A stretch of DNA of 56,089 nucleotides. It comes from an uncultured Lachnospiraceae bacterium. GTDB taxonomy: Bacteria; Bacillota; Clostridia; Lachnospirales; Lachnospiraceae. The stretch is taken from positions 1-56,089 of the forward strand of contig CAMJAP010000011.1 of assembly GCA_946403625.1 (NCBI GenBank), in the 5' to 3' direction. Made by a program: the position numbers and the translations under genes. Under the pieces are notes generated by a model. The model had not been told where the DNA came from. It worked only from the letters and a program-made list of their open reading frames with translations, and made no database searches. Positions within the stretch are counted from its first letter, which is position 1. The number at the start of each line of letters is the position of its first letter. Positions 33,913 through 43,957 of this stretch are shown here, piece after piece.

Positions 33913-36195
33913 ATGAAGTATTCCCGAGAGTTCTTTTATGATGAAGTAAAAGAAGGGTTTTATATCAGCAGCATAATGAAGAGCGTGAGAGCGGCACAGC
34001 TGGATGTACTGGATCAGATTGCTGCGGTATGCGAGAGGCATAATATCAAATGGTTTGCAGACTGCGGAACGCTGTTGGGAGCGGTTCGTCATGGGGGATA
34101 TATACCATGGGATGATGATCTGGACATTTGTATGCTCCGGGCGGATTATACACGCTTTCATCAGTATGTTCAGGACGAATTGCCCGAAGGCTATCTGGTT
34201 CGGACTCATGAGAATGGGGAACTCTGGCAGATCAAGTTGCACATTGTGAATCGCAGTAAGATGACGCTGGAAAGAAAAGAGTTTGAAGCGACACAGGGCT
34301 GTCCGTTTTGCACGGGCGTGGATATCTTTGTTTTGGATTATCTGGCACCCAACCCGGGTGAAGAAGAGGTACGGAAAAAACTGATCCAGTCGGCATTGGC
34401 GATCGCAGATAACGGCAGCGCGGAGGAGACCTTTACGGATGATGTGATGGAACTGCTGAAGATGGCTGAGGAAACATGCGGTGTTACGCTGGATCATAGC
34501 ACACATTTGCGAAGACAGATGTACGGACTGGCGGAAAAACTGGCAGCACTGTATCCGGAGGAAGGCGCCAAAGAAGTAGCGCTGATGCCATTCTGGTCTT
34601 ATTACAATACACACAGATATCCGATCGAGTGCGTAAATAATATTACACAGATTCCGTTTGAAGACCGTATGATCAATGTACCGGCGGGATATGATCAGGT
34701 GTTGAAGATCGAGTACGGGGATTACCTGCGTGTGGTGAGAGGCGGAGGAATGCATGATTATCCGATCTTTCAGAATCAGGTGGAAGAACTGGCAGCGATC
34801 GTAGAGATGCCGGATCTGTTTGAGTATATCTTTGACGAAAAGGATCTGATCACGGAGCGTGAGCCAAAGCCGCTGCGGTTACGGGAAAAAAGTTTAAAGA
34901 TCTGCGAACTGTTAGAACAGGTACAGAAGCATATCTCCGGGGCTATGGAGATGTTTTCGACCGAAGAAGTGATCACGATGCTGGAACAATGCCAGGATAG
35001 TGCGATTCAGATCGGAAATGAGATCGAGCAGACCTACGGGGAAGGGTTTGCTACGGTTTCGCATATCGAAAGATACTGCGAAAAACTGTATGAGATCTCA
35101 CAGATATTGTATGGTGAGGAAGGGGAACTTTCGGAAAGTCTGGGGAATTTGGCAGAAATACTCCGTAATATCCGTGGCAGTATTATGACTGATCTGCGGG
35201 ATCGGAAAACCATATTGTTTTTGCCGTTTCGTGACCGCTATTGGGATAGCTTTGCACCGATGTACCAAAAGGCGACGGAAGATCCGGACAATGATGTGTA
35301 TGTGATGCCGCTGCCGTATTATGACAGGGATTTTTTGGGCAAATTAGGCGACCTGCATTATGAGATTTCCGGTTATCCTAAGAATGTCAGACTGCTGGAT
35401 TACCGAAACTATGATATTAAAGAACACCATCCGGATGTGATCTATACCCAGTATGCTTATGATCTGTTCCATTTCAGCATCACATTGCCGTCGCAGTATT
35501 ATACTTCGGAATTGAAAAAGTATACGGAAGAATTGATCTATGTTCCGTACTTTAGGATCGGGGCGTTTGAAAACAGCGATGAGAAATTCCGTCAGACAAC
35601 ACGGTACTTTGTAAAGATACCGGGGCTGATGCATGCGGATAAAGTATTGGTGGAATCGGAGCAGATGCGGGATCTGTATATCAGCGAACTAACATCTTTT
35701 TGCGGAGAAGAAACCAAAGCAATCTGGGAGAAAAAGATCACGCAGTATACGGAGGAACAGACGGCGGATACCGATAAAAATTTGATTCCCGAGAAATGGA
35801 AAGCGCTGCTGTCGGATGCAAACGGAAAGAAGAAAAAAACAGTATTGTATATGGTAACAGTCAGTTCGCTGTACCGTTATCGCCGCCAAATGACGGAAAA
35901 GATCGAGCGTGTCTTACAGATGTTTTATGAACGGCGGGATCAGGTGGCCTTGGTATTTCACCCGCATCCCGCGATTCAATATTCCATGGATCTCTTTGAC
36001 CGGGATACTTGGCTGGATTATCAAAAGATCGTAGCGGAATACCGAAGAGCCGGCTGGGGCGTACTGGATGAAAGTGAAGATGCAACGGATGCGATCGCAG
36101 TTGCCGATGCGTATTACGGCGATGCGGATGTAGTGATGCATAAATGCAGGAATATGGGCAAACCGGTTATGATCGGAGATCCGATGATACCGTAG
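33913..36195 (+). CDS. LicD-TagF-like bifunctional phosphotransferase (760 aa)
   Basis: Residues about 1-330 are a LicD-family nucleotidyltransferase-fold domain with WFADCGTLLGAVRHGG (47-62) and IPWDDDLDICM (64-74); the DDD cluster is the metal site. LicD-like enzymes move phosphocholine, or in the related fukutins ribitol phosphate, onto sugars. After a helical linker, residues about 430-760 start RKTILFLPFRDRYWDS and hold YYTSELKKYTEELIYVPYF and, at the end, FHPHPA and ADAYYGDAD followed by GKPVMIGD, resembling the GT-B fold of CDP-glycerol glycerophosphotransferases (TagF). The start at 33913 fits family N-termini. It is nearly the twin of the 41660 gene, of the same length. The acceptor is probably a flagellin glycan, by position. 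Confidence 0.78.
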   Translation: MKYSREFFYDEVKEGFYISSIMKSVRAAQLDVLDQIAAVCERHNIKWFADCGTLLGAVRHGGYIPWDDDLDICMLRADYTRFHQYVQDELPEGYLVRTHENGELWQIKLHIVNRSKMTLERKEFEATQGCPFCTGVDIFVLDYLAPNPGEEEVRKKLIQSALAIADNGSAEETFTDDVMELLKMAEETCGVTLDHSTHLRRQMYGLAEKLAALYPEEGAKEVALMPFWSYYNTHRYPIECVNNITQIPFEDRMINVPAGYDQVLKIEYGDYLRVVRGGGMHDYPIFQNQVEELAAIVEMPDLFEYIFDEKDLITEREPKPLRLREKSLKICELLEQVQKHISGAMEMFSTEEVITMLEQCQDSAIQIGNEIEQTYGEGFATVSHIERYCEKLYEISQILYGEEGELSESLGNLAEILRNIRGSIMTDLRDRKTILFLPFRDRYWDSFAPMYQKATEDPDNDVYVMPLPYYDRDFLGKLGDLHYEISGYPKNVRLLDYRNYDIKEHHPDVIYTQYAYDLFHFSITLPSQYYTSELKKYTEELIYVPYFRIGAFENSDEKFRQTTRYFVKIPGLMHADKVLVESEQMRDLYISELTSFCGEETKAIWEKKITQYTEEQTADTDKNLIPEKWKALLSDANGKKKKTVLYMVTVSSLYRYRRQMTEKIERVLQMFYERRDQVALVFHPHPAIQYSMDLFDRDTWLDYQKIVAEYRRAGWGVLDESEDATDAIAVADAYYGDADVVMHKCRNMGKPVMIGDPMIP

Positions 36196-36213
36196 GGTGT
36201 GGGCAGGTGACGG

Positions 36214-37278
36214 ATGAAAAGTATAAGCGTGGTAATACCTTGTTATAATGCGGCAAACTATATCGATCGCTGTATGGATTCGGTGGTAGCGCAGACGATG
36301 GGATTGGACGGACTGGAGATCATTTTGGTCAATGATGCTTCTGCGGATGATACCATCGGTAAACTGCTGGAGTGGGAAGAGAAATATTCGGAGCAGGTGC
36401 TGGTGGTGGATTGCGAGGAGAATAACGGATGCGGAGGCGCCAGAAATGTCGGTATCCAATATGCATCCGGCGAATATCTCTTTTTCCTGGATGCCGATGA
36501 CTGGATCGAACCGGATGCATTGGAACAGCTGTTATTCTGTTCCGATGGCAACAGGTATGATATCGTCAGCGGAAAAATGATCTTTGACCGGCCGGATGAT
36601 CAGACCGATCTGCAGGAGATCCGAAACTATGAGGCGTTACATCGCTGTGATCAGAGGTATCAGGCGAAGAAGGTAAATGATCTGTATGTCTGGGAACAAA
36701 GGCGCATGAACGAGGGAAATGTCGGAGGAATGCCGACTTCCGTCGGCGCACTGTATCGGAGAAAAAGGATTATCGATCACGAATTGTTTTTCCCGGAGAA
36801 AGTAGATTATGAAGATAATTTCTGGAAAGATACACTGAAGATTTATTTCCCGAATATGTATGTGATGGATAAAGTGATCTACCATTATTGCTATAACGGG
36901 GATTCCATAACGCAAAAGCGCAATTCGATCAAACTGGATAATCGTCTGTTTATGGAATTGAATATTCTGGAATATTATAAGCAGACGGGAGCGTATGAAT
37001 ATTATCAGGAGGATCTGGAGAGTAATTTTATCCGGCGATTCTATCTAAATACGGTTTTTGTGATCTTCACCAATTATGATTATATTCCGGATATCATTAA
37101 TTATCTGCGAAAGACTGTAAAGAGACTGTTTCCGGATTATGAAAAAAGCTACCTTATGGATACGCTGAATGTAAGAGAACAGATGCTGATCCGCCTGCTG
37201 CAAACCGATGCGGATATAGAGATGGATGAAATGATAAAAATACGCTCGGAATATCTGCAACTGCTTCGGGCAGAATAG
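36214..37278 (+). CDS. Family 2 glycosyltransferase (354 aa)
   Basis: Classical GT2 start ISVVIPCYNAANYIDRCMDS, with EIILVNDASADDT (about 33-45), GGARNVGIQYASGEYLFFLDADDW (DxD near 92-95). The C-terminal 230 residues are helical and lack membrane segments, so it acts in the cytoplasm on a nucleotide sugar. It lies 18 bases after the LicD-TagF-like gene. The sugar cannot be told from the sequence. Confidence 0.85.
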   Translation: MKSISVVIPCYNAANYIDRCMDSVVAQTMGLDGLEIILVNDASADDTIGKLLEWEEKYSEQVLVVDCEENNGCGGARNVGIQYASGEYLFFLDADDWIEPDALEQLLFCSDGNRYDIVSGKMIFDRPDDQTDLQEIRNYEALHRCDQRYQAKKVNDLYVWEQRRMNEGNVGGMPTSVGALYRRKRIIDHELFFPEKVDYEDNFWKDTLKIYFPNMYVMDKVIYHYCYNGDSITQKRNSIKLDNRLFMELNILEYYKQTGAYEYYQEDLESNFIRRFYLNTVFVIFTNYDYIPDIINYLRKTVKRLFPDYEKSYLMDTLNVREQMLIRLLQTDADIEMDEMIKIRSEYLQLLRAE

Positions 37279-37292
37279 GAAGGAGAGGGATC

Positions 37293-38348
37293 GTGGAAAA
37301 CGGACCGGAAGAACTGTATCGCCGCATCGCAGCTTTGGAAGAAGAAAATGCACAGTTGCGTGACTGGCAAAAGCAGATGAATATGCTCTGCTCACAAATG
37401 CTGGATATGCTGGAAAAGCAGAAGACAGATCTGGAGGAAAAGAGCGGGAGGATGGAGGAACTGTGGAGGTTCGAATCGATCAATCGATGGCGGATCGACA
37501 GCCTTCCTTATGAGTTGCGGGATCCGGATTTTCAGCCGGAAGTATTTAAACCGCATTTTCTGACATCCCGGGAAACCAGAAGGCTGATCCGGGAGGAACA
37601 CCGATCCATTGCCAGACTGGGAGACGGTGAGTTTGCGGCGATCGCGGGAAGGCAGCGCTGGAATTTTCAGGGACAATCCGAGTTGCTGGGCAAACGGCTG
37701 AAGGAAGTCCTTCAAAGTAACCGGGAGGATCTGCTGATCGGATTGAATCCGACTTTTTATATGGATCTGAGCAGTCTGCCCGAATTGGATGCGGATGGAG
37801 TCAGAGCGTATATGCGCCCCGAAGTGCGCAGACAGCATGCGGCTTTGCTGGATCGTGATCGCTATTATGCGGATGCGCTTTTCCATAATATGTATTCGGA
37901 ACAGGATGTTGCAGAGATAAAGAGTATCTGGCAGGGACGGGATTGTGTCATCATCGAAGGCGTACATACCGGAAGCGGCGTAGGGAACGATCTGTTTGCA
38001 GGATGTCACAGTATAAAGCGTATCCTGTGTCCTGCGGAAAATGCGTTTGACCGTTATGATGAGATATTGAGTGTGGCTTCGGAACAGAGCAGGGACAGCC
38101 TGATGCTGCTGGCGTTGGGACCGACCGCTACGGTTCTGGCGTATGATCTGTGTTGCAGGGGGTATCAGGCAGTGGATATCGGGCATACGGATCTGATCTA
38201 TGAAAAATACCGAAGCGGGCTGCAGGACCTGTATCAGGTCAAGATACCGTATAAGTATTGCAGTGCGGATGAGCGGATCAAAGGCCGTGAGATACCGGGG
38301 ATCGAGGAGCCGGAGTATCTGCAGCAGGTGATCGCGCGTATCGTGTAG
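37293..38348 (+). CDS. GT-D-fold glycosyltransferase (DUF1792-like) with N-terminal coiled coil (351 aa)
   Basis: Starts with GTG after GGAAGGAGAGGG. Residues 5-60 form a heptad-rich coiled coil (LYRRIAALEEENAQLRDW). SIARLGDGEFAAI (105-117) is the hallmark of the GT-D fold described for streptococcal DUF1792 enzymes that add sugars to serine-rich repeat adhesins; DGE is the metal site. VIIEGVHTGSGVGNDLF and LLALGPTATVLAYDL further match the family. An enzyme type known to extend O-glycans on a surface protein fits a role on flagellin. The coiled coil may bring it to a partner in a complex. Confidence 0.8.
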   Translation: MENGPEELYRRIAALEEENAQLRDWQKQMNMLCSQMLDMLEKQKTDLEEKSGRMEELWRFESINRWRIDSLPYELRDPDFQPEVFKPHFLTSRETRRLIREEHRSIARLGDGEFAAIAGRQRWNFQGQSELLGKRLKEVLQSNREDLLIGLNPTFYMDLSSLPELDADGVRAYMRPEVRRQHAALLDRDRYYADALFHNMYSEQDVAEIKSIWQGRDCVIIEGVHTGSGVGNDLFAGCHSIKRILCPAENAFDRYDEILSVASEQSRDSLMLLALGPTATVLAYDLCCRGYQAVDIGHTDLIYEKYRSGLQDLYQVKIPYKYCSADERIKGREIPGIEEPEYLQQVIARIV

Positions 38349-38367
38349 AATTACGGGGGATGTGTTA

Positions 38368-39180
38368 TTGAGAAATGTAAGTGTGATCATACCGACCTAT
38401 AACAGAGCACAGCTGATCGGAAATGCTTTGAAAAGTGTTTTGCAACAAAAGGGTCAGGGGGAAACTTTTTGTATACAGGAAGTATTGATCATTGATGACG
38501 GATCGGTTGATGATACCGAGGCGGTTGTGCGTAAGTTTACGGATGAGCGGGTGCACTTTCATAAACTGGAGAAGAATGGCGGAGCCGGTCATGCCAGAAA
38601 TGCCGGGGCAGAACTGGCAAAGGGTGCATGGATCGCATTTCAGGACAGCGATGATCTGTGGGAAGAGAACAAATTGCAGACCCAGATGAAATACCTGGAG
38701 GAACATCCGGAGTGCTGTCTGGTAACACATCCGATCCGTGCGGAATTGAGCGGCGGGCGTGAGATCGTAACACAGATGCCCAAAGAGGAAGATCAGGTAA
38801 GTGTGCTGCTGGAGCGCAATTTTGCGGATACGCCGACGATGGTGATCCGACGCGATACCTTTTTGACACTGGGCGGATTTGATGAAAACCTGAGAGCATT
38901 GGAAGACTGGGATCTGGCGCTGCGTTTTGCGATGCAGGATCGGATCGGCATCGTTGATCAACCGCTGCTATGGGCAGATATGCGGATCGAAGGGGTATCA
39001 TCCAATATGGCAAATTATTATGACGCGCGTTGCAGGATGATCGGAAAGAATCGACAGGCATTGCAGGAAAGAGGATTGTTGAATACGGCAATGGAAAAAC
39101 TGCTGTTGCACGCACAGGAAAACGGTGTGTTGGAGCAGACCGGTAAAATGCTGGAACTGTATCTGACCGGTCTCGGATGA
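38368..39180 (+). CDS. Family 2 glycosyltransferase (270 aa)
   Basis: RNVSVIIPTYNRAQLIGNAL opens a GT2 domain, with VLIIDDGSVDDT and AFQDSDDLWEENKL (DxD). GGFDENLRALEDWDLALRF is the usual acceptor-side motif. GTG at 38362 and TTG at 38368 are in frame; TTG is better, since GGGGGA lies 7 bases upstream of it. No membrane segments. Donor unknown. Confidence 0.85.
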   Translation: MRNVSVIIPTYNRAQLIGNALKSVLQQKGQGETFCIQEVLIIDDGSVDDTEAVVRKFTDERVHFHKLEKNGGAGHARNAGAELAKGAWIAFQDSDDLWEENKLQTQMKYLEEHPECCLVTHPIRAELSGGREIVTQMPKEEDQVSVLLERNFADTPTMVIRRDTFLTLGGFDENLRALEDWDLALRFAMQDRIGIVDQPLLWADMRIEGVSSNMANYYDARCRMIGKNRQALQERGLLNTAMEKLLLHAQENGVLEQTGKMLELYLTGLG

Positions 39181-39195
39181 GAATAGGAAAAGTGT

Positions 39196-40185
39196 ATGGA
39201 TAATATTACGAAATTGCTTTTGCAGGCGTATGATCTGATCGAGCAGGACAAACAGGAAGAAGCCTATCAGTTGTTGATGCGGGAAACGCAGGAACATCCG
39301 GAATGGGTGGATGCGCGTTTTCAGGCTGAACTGCGTTTGCTCACCAGGCAAATGGAGAACCGGATGGCGCTAAACGAATTCGGTTTTTTGAGAAGCATCT
39401 CACTGGCCTATCGACTGTGTGAGACGGATTACAGTCAGGTTGGCCTTTCGGTAAAAGAACAAAGCGATATCGGAAACATCCTGCCGGAACGGGATACGAT
39501 CTGGTGGAGTTGGCTGCAGGGCCTTGAAAATGCTCCGGAGATCGTGCAGTGTTGTTATCGTTCCCTGGAAAAACTGGGCAAAAAGATCGTGATCCTGGAT
39601 GAGAATACGATGGCGGATTATGTCAGACTGCCGGAGTATATCGAAGCAAAATACCGTGACGGAAAGATCGGCAAAGCGCATTATGCGGATCTGGTACGAC
39701 TGGAATTGCTGACCACATACGGCGGATGCTGGATCGATGCAACGACATTTATATCCGGGACAAAACAGATATTGCCGGTACTGGAGAACGAAGATCTGTT
39801 TTTGTATCGTTCCGGAAATGTGAGCGAATATATCATTTTCGATAACTGGTTTATGCTGGCCAAACGCAAGAGCGCTATACTGGAAGCAACGAAGCAAATG
39901 CTGTTTGCTTTTTGGAAAAAGGAAGATAAGGTCAGTCACTATTATATCTTCCATTTGATGATGAGCATTGCGTGCAAGCAGTATACGCAGGAGTATGAGC
40001 AGATACCGGTGTTCAGTAACGAGCCGGCGCACATTCTTCAATATGAACTGGGCAAGGCATCGCTGGAAAAGCGCTGGGAGCAGATCCTGGCAATGAGTGA
40101 TGTGCATAAACTGACCTATAAACTGGAAGATACCAAGCAGGATGGAACTTTTCTGGGGGATATCCTGACAGGAAAAGTACAATAA
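39196..40185 (+). CDS. Caps_synth/GT32-like glycosyltransferase (329 aa)
   Basis: After about 90 helical residues come TIWWSWLQGLENAPEIVQCC (101-120) and HYADLVRLELLTTYGGCWID (162-181). The D-x(2)-R-x-x-x-L-x-x-x-GG-x-W-x-D string is the core of the capsular polysaccharide synthesis (Caps_synth) and GT32 families. It is a paralogue of the gene at 45854, same length and plan. It probably moves a sugar in the cytoplasm onto the same glycan. AGGAAAAG-type ribosome binding site, 15 bases after the preceding GT2. Confidence 0.82.
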   Translation: MDNITKLLLQAYDLIEQDKQEEAYQLLMRETQEHPEWVDARFQAELRLLTRQMENRMALNEFGFLRSISLAYRLCETDYSQVGLSVKEQSDIGNILPERDTIWWSWLQGLENAPEIVQCCYRSLEKLGKKIVILDENTMADYVRLPEYIEAKYRDGKIGKAHYADLVRLELLTTYGGCWIDATTFISGTKQILPVLENEDLFLYRSGNVSEYIIFDNWFMLAKRKSAILEATKQMLFAFWKKEDKVSHYYIFHLMMSIACKQYTQEYEQIPVFSNEPAHILQYELGKASLEKRWEQILAMSDVHKLTYKLEDTKQDGTFLGDILTGKVQ

Positions 40186-40220
40186 GCAGATTTGAAAGAA
40201 CATGTATTACGGGAGATCGG

Positions 40221-41663
40221 ATGCGGGGGCTGGAGTTTTCGGAACAATTCTATGAGCGGGAAACAAGAGACGGATTTGTGGTCGGCGAGGTTATGAAACG
40301 CTGCTGGGCAGCAGGTTTGCAGGCACTCGAAGATGTGAAGGAGTTTTGTAAGTCGCAGGACATTCGTTTTTTTGCCGTGTACGGAACGCTGTTGGGAACC
40401 GTCCGGCATGGCGGTTTTATCCCGTGGGATGATGATATCGATATCGGCATGGTCCGGGATGATTACATCCGTTTTACGGAACGGTTTCCGCAACTGGCGG
40501 AGCATACGGGGGAGGATTATCAGATCTTTAATCCGTATACGCGAGACTGGTATTGTATGAATTTTTCGCATATGGTGAACGGCAGGGATCTTTCGTTTGA
40601 AAGAGAACATCTGCAGAAATGGCATGGCTGTCCGTTTCTGGTAGGTCCCGATATCTATCCGTATTATTATATTCCCAGAAATAAAGAGGAAGAAGAATAT
40701 ATTATGGGGTTGTTGGCCAGGATCGATTCGGCCATAGCGCTGAGCAGACAATCCGCAAAGCAGTCGCAGGAAGAGGGCAAGTTTGTAACCGACAGCCGTT
40801 TAAATGAAATGCTGGCGTATGCCCTGGTGGAACTGCAGCACGAGACCGGGTATGAGTTTTCAACCGACCGGCCCATCGGCAATCAGTTGGAGATACTGTA
40901 TGATCAGGTGTGCCGTCTGACTCCGTCGGAAGAAGCGGATTACCTGACACGATATGATGAATATGCAAAAGACCGCAGCAAGAAATTTCCGAAAGAATGG
41001 CTGGAAAATGTAGTGGAATTGCCATTTGAAAATATCCGTATGCCGGTTCCGGTGGTGTATGATGAGGTGTTGAAAAAAAGATTCGGAGATCGTTTTATGA
41101 TGCCGGCGCGGGAGCCGTCACTGCATGGCTATCCGTTCTATGCAAAACAGATGCGTGAAGTCGGCAACAAGATCGAAGAGAGAGAGAGGACCATTCAGAC
41201 CACGGACCAAAGTAATGTTGCGCTGCAGGCGGACGGCAGATGTGTTGTGTTGTTTTATACTGCAGTGCGTGAAATGATCATCAGCAGCGCAGAGGCTGTG
41301 GCAAAGATCGAAAAGATATTGCGCTTCTTTCAAACGCAGCAGGAGCGCTATCTGCTATGGTGGGTGCCGGGAAGATTTATCGAAGAGAAGGATATGGCCA
41401 TGGATCTGACGGCGCCGCAAATGAAACGGGCTTATGAAAAAATGATTGACGATTATCGAACGGAAGGATACGGAATCTGTGATCTGTCCGGGGATATGGA
41501 GCAGGCCGTGAGGTGTTGTGATCTTTTTTACGGAGATCAGGGGATGCTTTCGGAAAAAGCGACAGAAGCCGGAAAGCGGGTATACCTGCAGGATTACGGA
41601 TGCGATGATACGGATCTTGTGCTGAAATTAATTGACGAGAAACAAGCGGAGGAGCAGTCATGA
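40221..41663 (+). CDS. LicD-family phosphotransferase (480 aa)
   Basis: A LicD domain with FFAVYGTLLGTVRHGG and IPWDDDIDIGM in the first 75 residues. The C-terminal part (about 345-480) resembles only the last third of the TagF-like region in its neighbours (LLWWVPGRF in place of the HPHP segment, then CDLFYGDQG), so the GT-B-like module is cut down and its histidine motif is lost. It may be specialised for phosphocholine-type transfer, with the tail kept for structure. The stop overlaps the next start by four bases (ATGA), so translation is coupled to the 760-residue LicD-TagF-like protein. Confidence 0.78.
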   Translation: MRGLEFSEQFYERETRDGFVVGEVMKRCWAAGLQALEDVKEFCKSQDIRFFAVYGTLLGTVRHGGFIPWDDDIDIGMVRDDYIRFTERFPQLAEHTGEDYQIFNPYTRDWYCMNFSHMVNGRDLSFEREHLQKWHGCPFLVGPDIYPYYYIPRNKEEEEYIMGLLARIDSAIALSRQSAKQSQEEGKFVTDSRLNEMLAYALVELQHETGYEFSTDRPIGNQLEILYDQVCRLTPSEEADYLTRYDEYAKDRSKKFPKEWLENVVELPFENIRMPVPVVYDEVLKKRFGDRFMMPAREPSLHGYPFYAKQMREVGNKIEERERTIQTTDQSNVALQADGRCVVLFYTAVREMIISSAEAVAKIEKILRFFQTQQERYLLWWVPGRFIEEKDMAMDLTAPQMKRAYEKMIDDYRTEGYGICDLSGDMEQAVRCCDLFYGDQGMLSEKATEAGKRVYLQDYGCDDTDLVLKLIDEKQAEEQS

Positions 41664-43942
41664 CTTTTCCAAAAGAGTATTTCTACGATGAAGTCAGGGA
41701 AGGCTTTTATATCAGCGGAATGATGAAACGCTCTTGGGCGGCGCAGCTGGAAGTACTGGATGAAGTGGCGCGCGTATGCAAAAAGTACGGGATTCAGTGG
41801 TTTGCGGATTGCGGTACTTTGTTGGGAGCGGTGCGTCACGGCGGATATGTGCCGTGGGATGATGATCTGGATATCTGCATGCTGCGGGACGATTATATCA
41901 AGTTTCACAAATATGCGGTGCCGGAATTGCCGGAGCGGTATGTGACCCTGACCTTTGAAAATGAAGAGTACTGGCAGATGATCACGCGTGTGGTGAATCG
42001 CGGCGGCATCAGTTTTGAAAAAGAAGAGTTGGAAAAGTATCATGGCTTTCCTTATGCTGCGGGGATCGATGTGTTTGTGCTGGATTATGTAGCACCCGAT
42101 CCGGGAGAGGAAGAGGTGCGCCGAAAGCTGGTGAACTCGGTACTGGAAGTGGGTGCGATCGAAGGCATCGATGGGGATGATCCTCCGCAGTCCGGACTGG
42201 AATTGCTGCAGATGGTGGAGGAAACCTATCAGGTAAAACTGGATCGAAAGAATCATCTGCGCAGACAGTTGTATCAGATCGGCGAGCGACTGTCGTGCCT
42301 GTATCCGTCGGAAGGCGCAAAAGAGGTGGTACTGATGCCGTTCTGGTGTTCGCATCACGATCACAAGTATCCGATCGAATGCGTGGACCGGGTGGTTCAG
42401 ATCCCCTTTGAGACGACGATGATCAATGTACCGGCCGGGTATGATGCGGTATTGAAAGTGGAATACGGAGATTATCTGAGAGTGGTGCGAAAAGGCGGAA
42501 TACACGAATATCCGCTCTATCAGATACAGGAAGATTATATCGCGGAAAGACTGGAAAGCGGAAATCCGTATGTATACCGTTTTCACAGGGAGGATCTGAA
42601 CAAAGAACGGGAACAGTGTCCGCCGCGTATCAAACAACGGGCATCCGAGTTTTGCGGATTGTTGCGGCAGATCCACGGAATGCTGTCTGCTGCAGCCGGA
42701 AACAATCCGGAGCAGTGTCTGGACTTGCTGGAACAGAGCCAGGAGGGGATCATCCGCATCGGAGAAGAGATCGAAAACCGGGACGGAGAAGGTACGGTTA
42801 CGGTTTCGTGTATTGAGCGCTATTGTGAATGTATCTATGAGACGGCGCAGGTATTGACCGGGGAGTCAGACCGGGGGATCGATGCGGTGATGCAGGAAAT
42901 GGGAGAGTCACTGGATGCGCTGGAAGACAGTATACAAGCGGATCTGAAGGAGAAAAAAGAAATCCTGTTCCTTCCGTTTCGCAGTGATCTGTGGGAAAGC
43001 CTGGATCCGATCTACCGAAAGTCGATCGCGGATCCGGATGTGCATGTAACCGTTATGCCCCTGCCGTTCTATGATAAAGATGCCGCCGGCAATCCGGGAG
43101 AAATGCATTATGATGTGGCAGGCTATCCGCAGGATCTGAATATAACAAACTATCAGAACTATGATATCCGCGCCGTTCATCCGGATGTGATCTATATACA
43201 GAATGGTTATGACGGATTCAATTACACCTATATGTTACCGCCGGCGTATTTTACTTCGGAACTGAAAAAATATACGGAGCAGCTCATCTATGTACCCTAT
43301 TTTAAATTGGGCGGGTATGAACCGGAAGATCAGAAACTGCGACAGACGACACGGTATTTTATGAAGATCCCGGGAGTGATGCACGCGGACAGGGTATGGA
43401 TCGAAAACGAAGAGATCCGTCAGCTCTACATCGAAGAACTGGTAAGCTTTTGCGGAGAGGATACCGCACAGATCTGGGAGGAAAAACTGGAAGTGATGGC
43501 GATGCAGCAGGAAGAGCAAAACAAAAAAGATATTCCCAAGTCTTGGGAGAGTGTGCTGTATAAAGCAAACGGTGAAAAAAAGAAAACCGTTTTGTTTATG
43601 AATGCGGTTTGTTCTTTGTATCAGCATCAGGAACAGGCACTGACCAAACTGAAAGATGTGTTGCGTATCTTTGCGGAGAAGCAGGAAGAGATCGCGCTGA
43701 TCTGGAGACCGCATCCGTCGGTGGCAATTTCTGCGGATCTGTTTGACCGGCAACTGTGGCTGGAATATCGCAGGATCGTGGAAGAGTACAGATCTGCCGG
43801 ATGGGGGATTCTGGATGAAACGCCGGATGCGGATCTTTCCATCGGGCTGGCAGACGCTTATTACGGAGATCCGGATCCGGTAATGCAGCGTTGCAGAGTG
43901 GCAGGCAAGCCGGTGATGATCGCAGATGCAAGGATCATGTAG
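41660..43942 (+). CDS. LicD-TagF-like bifunctional phosphotransferase, second copy (760 aa)
   Basis: Same length and plan as the 33913 product: FPKEYFYDEVREGFYISGMM, WFADCGTLLGAVRHGG and VPWDDDLDICM near the N-terminus; KEILFLPFRSDLWES near 435; YFTSELKKYTEQLIYVPYF; RPHPSV and ADAYYGDPD at the end. The two copies are clearly paralogues yet well diverged in the linker (about 335-430), which suggests separate donors or acceptors rather than recent duplication. Activity as a phospho-alditol or phosphocholine transferase is inferred from family. It overlaps the upstream LicD gene by four bases. Confidence 0.78.
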   Translation: MTFPKEYFYDEVREGFYISGMMKRSWAAQLEVLDEVARVCKKYGIQWFADCGTLLGAVRHGGYVPWDDDLDICMLRDDYIKFHKYAVPELPERYVTLTFENEEYWQMITRVVNRGGISFEKEELEKYHGFPYAAGIDVFVLDYVAPDPGEEEVRRKLVNSVLEVGAIEGIDGDDPPQSGLELLQMVEETYQVKLDRKNHLRRQLYQIGERLSCLYPSEGAKEVVLMPFWCSHHDHKYPIECVDRVVQIPFETTMINVPAGYDAVLKVEYGDYLRVVRKGGIHEYPLYQIQEDYIAERLESGNPYVYRFHREDLNKEREQCPPRIKQRASEFCGLLRQIHGMLSAAAGNNPEQCLDLLEQSQEGIIRIGEEIENRDGEGTVTVSCIERYCECIYETAQVLTGESDRGIDAVMQEMGESLDALEDSIQADLKEKKEILFLPFRSDLWESLDPIYRKSIADPDVHVTVMPLPFYDKDAAGNPGEMHYDVAGYPQDLNITNYQNYDIRAVHPDVIYIQNGYDGFNYTYMLPPAYFTSELKKYTEQLIYVPYFKLGGYEPEDQKLRQTTRYFMKIPGVMHADRVWIENEEIRQLYIEELVSFCGEDTAQIWEEKLEVMAMQQEEQNKKDIPKSWESVLYKANGEKKKTVLFMNAVCSLYQHQEQALTKLKDVLRIFAEKQEEIALIWRPHPSVAISADLFDRQLWLEYRRIVEEYRSAGWGILDETPDADLSIGLADAYYGDPDPVMQRCRVAGKPVMIADARIM

Positions 43943-43957
43943 AAGAGGAGCGGATGT

